Source: Treponema sp.
Lineage (GTDB): Bacteria > Spirochaetota > Spirochaetia > Treponematales > Breznakiellaceae
Length of the DNA: 10,684 nucleotides
Assembly (NCBI GenBank): GCA_031284195.1
Contig: JAITAI010000043.1
Coordinates: 1-10,684, forward strand
Direction: 5' to 3'
A model generated the notes under the pieces. The model had not been told where the DNA came from. It did not search any database and saw only the letters and a program-made list of their open reading frames with translations. The position numbers and the translations under genes were made by a program. This document shows positions 7,135-10,684 of the stretch, piece by piece (position 1 is the stretch's first letter; each line of letters begins with the position of its first letter).

Positions 7135-7154
7135 CGCCAAATTTGAATTTGGCG
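7135..7154. repeat. Perfect inverted repeat, 9-bp arms
   Basis: CGCCAAATT and AATTTGGCG flank a TG spacer, directly after the stop of the small ORF at 7133. It could fold as a hairpin on either strand, but neither side has the T-run of an intrinsic terminator. It may be part of a dispersed repeat or serve as a Rho-type or mRNA-end structure for either convergent unit. Confidence 0.5.
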
Positions 7155-7209
7155 CAATACCGGACAAAAGTTCATGTGCGTTTGGATTTAACCACGAACC
7201 TTACGAACC

Positions 7210-7232
7210 ACACAAGAAGTAAAAGTTTGTGT
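7210..7232. repeat. Weak inverted repeat after the rhamnosidase stop
   Basis: ACACAA (7210-7215) and TTGTGT (7227-7232) could pair around an 11-base loop, beginning five bases beyond the stop codon of the rhamnosidase gene. No T-run follows on the minus strand. It is a candidate transcript end only because of its position. Confidence 0.25.
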
Positions 7233-7236
7233 CTCG

Positions 7237-9885
7237 TCATAATCCCCCGTAGATCAGCTTGTAGATTCCAGCGGATATATTGATCCAGCGGCAACCCTCC
7301 GTGTTTTTCCGGGGGACGGTTTCCTGGCCATTTACAAACAAAGGGGCGTCTTCCCGCAGGCCGAGGCGTCCTGGCGGCGGCAACACCACACGGGCGCTGG
7401 TGTTAAACGGAATGGTAACGGCCAAGGTAAATATACCCGGCTCTTTTTTCCAGGAGGAGGACACTTTTCCCGCAGGAACGTCCATCGTTACCTCCACATG
7501 GGAAAGATCACGTGGAACATGAGGCGCAATCAGAAGGGCGCGGGAAGCATCGGTATCCGGCTCAATGCCGATGCCGCCGAGATATTTGTAGAACCAAACG
7601 GCGCAGGAGGAGAACATCGGGTGGTTCCGGACGTTCATCACGTTATTGTTGCGATCCGCTTCCCAGCGCTCCCACATACTGCTTGCGCCTTGCTCAAGCA
7701 TATAGCCGAAACTTGGGGATGTGCGGCAGTTCATAAGCTCATAAACAAGGTCGTCCTCTCCGGCCTGGCAGAGTGCCTCGATCATCGCCTTGGTACCCAT
7801 GTTGCCGGTGGAAAAGTGAGTATTCTTCTCCCGCGCCCCCGCAACGAGGTTCGCCAACACCCTGGCGCGGTTCTCCGGATCAACGAGGCCAAGGCTCAAC
7901 GCAAGGGCGTTAGCGCTCTGACAGCCTTTTTCGTACTGGCCGCTTTCTTGATGGTAAAACGCCTTATTGAAGGCGAAGCGTATATTTTCCGCCCGATCAC
8001 GATAGAGCGCTGCTTCACACTCCTTGCCGAGGATCGAGGCCATCTCCACAATGAGGCTTACGGAATAGAAAAAATACGCGCTGGAAACAAAGGCCGCGCT
8101 GATGCTCTTTGATACGGCCCCCGCCCCATAGGGTTCCAGAATGCACTCATCTTTGGGGCAGGCCCACTCGCCGAAACTTGTACGCCCAATAATAAGGTGC
8201 TCCGCTTCCACCATTATCGTCTCAACATATTTTTTGAACGGTTCATAGCTGTTTTCCACAGCTTGTCTGTTGCCGTAGAAGTGATAAAGCAAAAGCGGCA
8301 GCAATGCAGGGGTGTTTACTTGCGGGTCGCAGGGACGCCTGCCCCAACGATGAGGGGCGGTGTCGGCAAAGTAGCCTTCCGCGCTTTGGGTGTCATAGAT
8401 GTCCCGCAGCCATTTGTTGAAGAACGCCGCCGCATCGAAATGGTAGATGCAGCTTTCAATGCGCGAGGTGGTATCCGTGGTCCAACCGTGACGCTCGTCA
8501 CGCTGGCAACAGTCCGTGGGGATGCTGAACATATTGCAGGCATCGGTATGCCACATCACCTTGGCCATTCTGTTGAACAGATCGTTGTTACAGCAAAACG
8601 AGCAGTTCCGGGGGAGAGCGCTCCGCACAAATTCACAGGTCATCGATTCTATGGTTACCTTCCCGCGTTTTTCGACGGTGAAGTACTGGAAACCGTGGTA
8701 GGTAAAGCGCGGGGCGTACTCCTCCACACCCTTATCGCCGCGCAGGGTGTACACATCCGCGCAACGTGCCATACGCAACGGCAGTTTTTCAAGGTCGCCT
8801 TCCCCGTTAAGCGTTTCGGCAAAATCCAATCTCACCGACGCACCCCGCTCCCCAAAAACGTGGATGCGCGTCCAGCCGGTGATATTCGTCCCAACATCGT
8901 AAAGCTCCCGTCCATCAGGAAAGGTTTTGACCAGTTGAGGTGTAAACGTACCGGTCACCCGAACAGGGGGCATGATTTCCCCAACGAGTTCGCCTCCGGG
9001 CCCCTCAACAATAGTAGCCAAAATCCAACCGCCGGGCCGCTGGTGCTCTTCGTCGGATCTTGTGTATTCAGGGGTATCCCACTTGTCTTTTTCAAGGCGC
9101 GCATCGTAGTCCTCGCCATCGTAGATGCTATTATAGGTGACCGGACCCCGGGATACGAGCCACCCTATGCCCCAGTCGGTAATTACTTCTTCCCGGCTGC
9201 CGTCGGCGTATTCGATGTTCATCTGTAGCAACGCCTTGGGCGCATAGGACCAGCCCGTGCCCAGCACGATGCCCGCTACGTTTGCACCTCCATGCAAGTT
9301 TTCTGTCACATCGTAGGCCGAGTAGAGCACAGTCTTCGAAATATCCGTGGCCCCAGGATCGAGGAGCTTATCGCCGATTTTTTTCCCGTTAAGACGGAGT
9401 TCATAGTAACCGAGACCCGCGATATAAGCCCGCGCCCGCAACGGCCTTTGCTTCAGGTTGAAGGGATAGCGGAGCTGTATGCCGTTCCCTATCATGCCGC
9501 CAAGGAAGCTCATCCAGCGCCCTTTCCAGTCAGAGGGGGAAAGAAGGCCCATCTCGAAAAAAACGATGTCACTGTACACGGAAGGCTCATCGTTCTCGTC
9601 CCAGATACGCACACGCCAGTAGACGCGCTCGGCGCTTTGCAGGGGCACACCCCGCCACGGGATACCGCAGAATTCTCCGCCTGAAACTTTGTCTGTCTGC
9701 CACTTGTCAAAAACGCCCTCTCGTAGTTTTTCCGTACTCGTCGCGGCGTTCACTTCCCAAGCGGTTTGGCGGCCTCCCGCTCTGTCTAATCTGCAAGCCC
9801 AGGACAGGGAAGGACACAAAGCCTGTACTCCAATGGGATTCTCAACGTACTCACAACGCAGATTACCAGGTTTTAGTGTGTTCAC
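7237..9885 (-). CDS. Alpha-L-rhamnosidase, glycoside hydrolase family 78 (882 aa)
   Basis: GH78 enzymes cut terminal alpha-L-rhamnose from plant or microbial glycans with inversion of configuration. Domains in order: an N-terminal beta-sandwich (about 10-115); the rhamnosidase N-domain (about 120-310, with YIAGLGYYELRLNGKKIG and LDPGATD); a second beta-domain (about 320-420, LYDVGTNITGWTRI); the alpha/alpha barrel (about 430-770); and a C-terminal beta-domain (about 780-880). The barrel carries DCCQRDERHGWTTD (458-471), where Glu464 is the expected general acid, and SSMWERWE (735-742), where Glu739 is the expected base. I chose GTG at 9885 because AGGGAG stands seven bases before it and family-like sequence (NTLKPGNLRCEYVENPIG) begins there. 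An ATG at 9960 would add 25 cysteine-rich residues overlapping the upstream gene. No signal peptide is visible, so the enzyme probably acts in the cytoplasm on imported oligosaccharides. The reading frame is intact. It is the second gene of a coupled pair. Confidence 0.93.
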   Translation of the reverse strand: MNTLKPGNLRCEYVENPIGVQALCPSLSWACRLDRAGGRQTAWEVNAATSTEKLREGVFDKWQTDKVSGGEFCGIPWRGVPLQSAERVYWRVRIWDENDEPSVYSDIVFFEMGLLSPSDWKGRWMSFLGGMIGNGIQLRYPFNLKQRPLRARAYIAGLGYYELRLNGKKIGDKLLDPGATDISKTVLYSAYDVTENLHGGANVAGIVLGTGWSYAPKALLQMNIEYADGSREEVITDWGIGWLVSRGPVTYNSIYDGEDYDARLEKDKWDTPEYTRSDEEHQRPGGWILATIVEGPGGELVGEIMPPVRVTGTFTPQLVKTFPDGRELYDVGTNITGWTRIHVFGERGASVRLDFAETLNGEGDLEKLPLRMARCADVYTLRGDKGVEEYAPRFTYHGFQYFTVEKRGKVTIESMTCEFVRSALPRNCSFCCNNDLFNRMAKVMWHTDACNMFSIPTDCCQRDERHGWTTDTTSRIESCIYHFDAAAFFNKWLRDIYDTQSAEGYFADTAPHRWGRRPCDPQVNTPALLPLLLYHFYGNRQAVENSYEPFKKYVETIMVEAEHLIIGRTSFGEWACPKDECILEPYGAGAVSKSISAAFVSSAYFFYSVSLIVEMASILGKECEAALYRDRAENIRFAFNKAFYHQESGQYEKGCQSANALALSLGLVDPENRARVLANLVAGAREKNTHFSTGNMGTKAMIEALCQAGEDDLVYELMNCRTSPSFGYMLEQGASSMWERWEADRNNNVMNVRNHPMFSSCAVWFYKYLGGIGIEPDTDASRALLIAPHVPRDLSHVEVTMDVPAGKVSSSWKKEPGIFTLAVTIPFNTSARVVLPPPGRLGLREDAPLFVNGQETVPRKNTEGCRWINISAGIYKLIYGGL

Positions 9886-9889
9886 AAAC

Positions 9890-10684
9890 TCACTCCCTTT
9901 TTTCAAACACAAACATTGTGTAACATGGCAGGTTCTTTGCACGGATACGAAGGGAATCACCGCTTTCGCTTATGCGCGTAATTTGCACCGGCGAATCGTC
10001 CAGCGTAAGCCCCCGGACAGAGAAGCCTTTCGCGGAACGCAAGGTAATTGACACATCTTGTGGAATCGTCCGGTACGCTGTTTTGTCAAAGCCGTAATTA
10101 AAAACATGGAGTACCCGGGCCCCGCCGGCAATTGTCTGCTGAACGTACAGGTTTCCATTATCCCAGTCCACCATGCGGCAGGGGTAACAGGCATCCTCCA
10201 CAGCGCGACAGAACTCACGCAACGCCTCCTCCCGGTCTACACGCTCCGGCCAGAACCGCGCCCCGTCTTTCACGGCGGCATCTTTCTCCCCAGGAAGGTT
10301 CTCCCCGTAACTTCCGTATATAAAAAGCGGCTTTTTCGCGGCGTATTTTTTCAGCGTCTCCGCCTGGTTTTTCGTGAGGAAGCCGCAGTCAGCGCTCACC
10401 ACAACATCGTACGAAGCAAGACTCGTTTCACTGAAGTCATCGGCAACAAAGATGCCATCCCCCAGGATGCACACATCAAAAGGAATTCGCCCATCGATCA
10501 TCTGCCGTCCGATGTCGTAATAGGCAACCTTTTCAATGTTCTCCTCGTAAATCACTTTGTAACTCAAAAGATCATCGGTATCGCCTGCAACGAGGGACTC
10601 GCCCTGAGAGGTCTGCCAGTCCCGAAAGCGATTGGTATGGAAGCTGTAGAGCACCAGAACATTCGCGCCGGACCTCTTACCGAA
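9890..10684 (-). CDS. C-terminal part of a probable glycoside hydrolase or related protein (partial)
   Basis: 264 residues are visible and the start lies beyond the window; the first ATG inside the frame (10654) is not the start, because FGKRSGANVLVLYSF reads through in frame from the edge. Residues about 8-135 alternate beta-strands and helices (ANVLVLYSF, PFDVCILGDGIF, YDVVVSADCGFLTKNQAETL, KPLFIYGSYG), which suggests a flavodoxin or glutamine-amidotransferase-like fold, as in the trimerisation domain of GH42 beta-galactosidases. The last 90 residues look like a closing beta-sandwich (RVLHVFNYGFDK, ITLRSAKGFSVRGLTLDD, PCYTMFVFEKRE). Catalytic residues would be in the missing N-terminal part, so no reaction can be named. 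The four-base gap to the rhamnosidase start implies one transcript and a joint role in breaking down rhamnose-containing sugars. The family call is an inference from fold pattern and context. Confidence 0.6.
   Translation of the reverse strand, partial: FGKRSGANVLVLYSFHTNRFRDWQTSQGESLVAGDTDDLLSYKVIYEENIEKVAYYDIGRQMIDGRIPFDVCILGDGIFVADDFSETSLASYDVVVSADCGFLTKNQAETLKKYAAKKPLFIYGSYGENLPGEKDAAVKDGARFWPERVDREEALREFCRAVEDACYPCRMVDWDNGNLYVQQTIAGGARVLHVFNYGFDKTAYRTIPQDVSITLRSAKGFSVRGLTLDDSPVQITRISESGDSLRIRAKNLPCYTMFVFEKRE
9893..9898 (-). promoter_or_regulatory. Ribosome binding site of the rhamnosidase gene
   Basis: AGGGAG lies within the last codons of the upstream gene, seven bases before the GTG start at 9885. 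The upstream TGA (9892-9890) is only four bases from that start, so translation of the two genes is probably coupled. Confidence 0.65.

Noticed and set aside
7135..7154. Inverted repeat as an intrinsic terminator
   Set aside because: There is no T-run on either strand after the stem, so it is listed only as a repeat.
7498..8112. 204-codon plus-strand frame inside the rhamnosidase gene
   Set aside because: It is a shadow frame opposite the conserved barrel and C-terminal domain of GH78.
8197..9228. 343-codon plus-strand frame inside the rhamnosidase gene
   Set aside because: It is an antisense shadow of a clear GH78 protein, with no recognisable motif.
1..10684. CRISPR array, retron, toxin-antitoxin pair or defence island
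   Set aside because: No regularly spaced repeats were seen, and the only reverse transcriptase belongs to the group II intron. No paired small ORFs or defence-type enzyme motifs were found.

Overview
The window looks like spirochaete DNA, most likely a Treponema of the gut-symbiont type. This is an inference: it rests on the short ParC, the roughly balanced base composition, and the pile-up of transposase remnants around a sugar-hydrolase locus. No rRNA or other strong taxonomic marker is present. Two blocks of intact genes flank about 5 kb of mobile-element and phage wreckage.

Left block (120-2042, + strand): an intact type IIA topoisomerase A subunit, best read as ParC of topoisomerase IV.

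Middle block (about 2080-7133): no intact mobile gene survives. In order along the + strand it holds: repeats that may be an insertion-sequence end; the C-terminal part of an integrase-type transposase (minus); a complete-looking group II intron (minus, 2466-4395) whose reverse transcriptase/maturase gene is broken by several frameshifts and a stop; 18 codons of the start of an IS1595-like transposase (minus), ending exactly at the intron 5' end; the front third or so of a phage tail tape-measure gene (minus, frameshifted and cut off); a shattered IS4/Tn5-like transposase (plus); and a small unrecognised hydrophobic reading frame at the broken end of that IS. The two exons of the intron come from different genes, so the intron was probably a site of recombination between copies, or inserted at an existing junction.

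Right block (7237-10684, minus strand): a two-gene, translationally coupled unit. The upstream gene is cut by the window edge and has a flavodoxin-like domain plus a terminal beta-sandwich, as seen at the C-termini of some glycoside hydrolases. The downstream gene is an intact GH78 alpha-L-rhamnosidase without a visible signal peptide. Together they suggest breakdown of rhamnose-containing oligosaccharides inside the cell.

I found no CRISPR array, tRNA, rRNA or convincing riboswitch, and no complete undescribed system. The points most worth a second look are the chimaeric exons of the group II intron, the missing quinolone-contact residues in ParC, and the small ORF at the IS4 junction.
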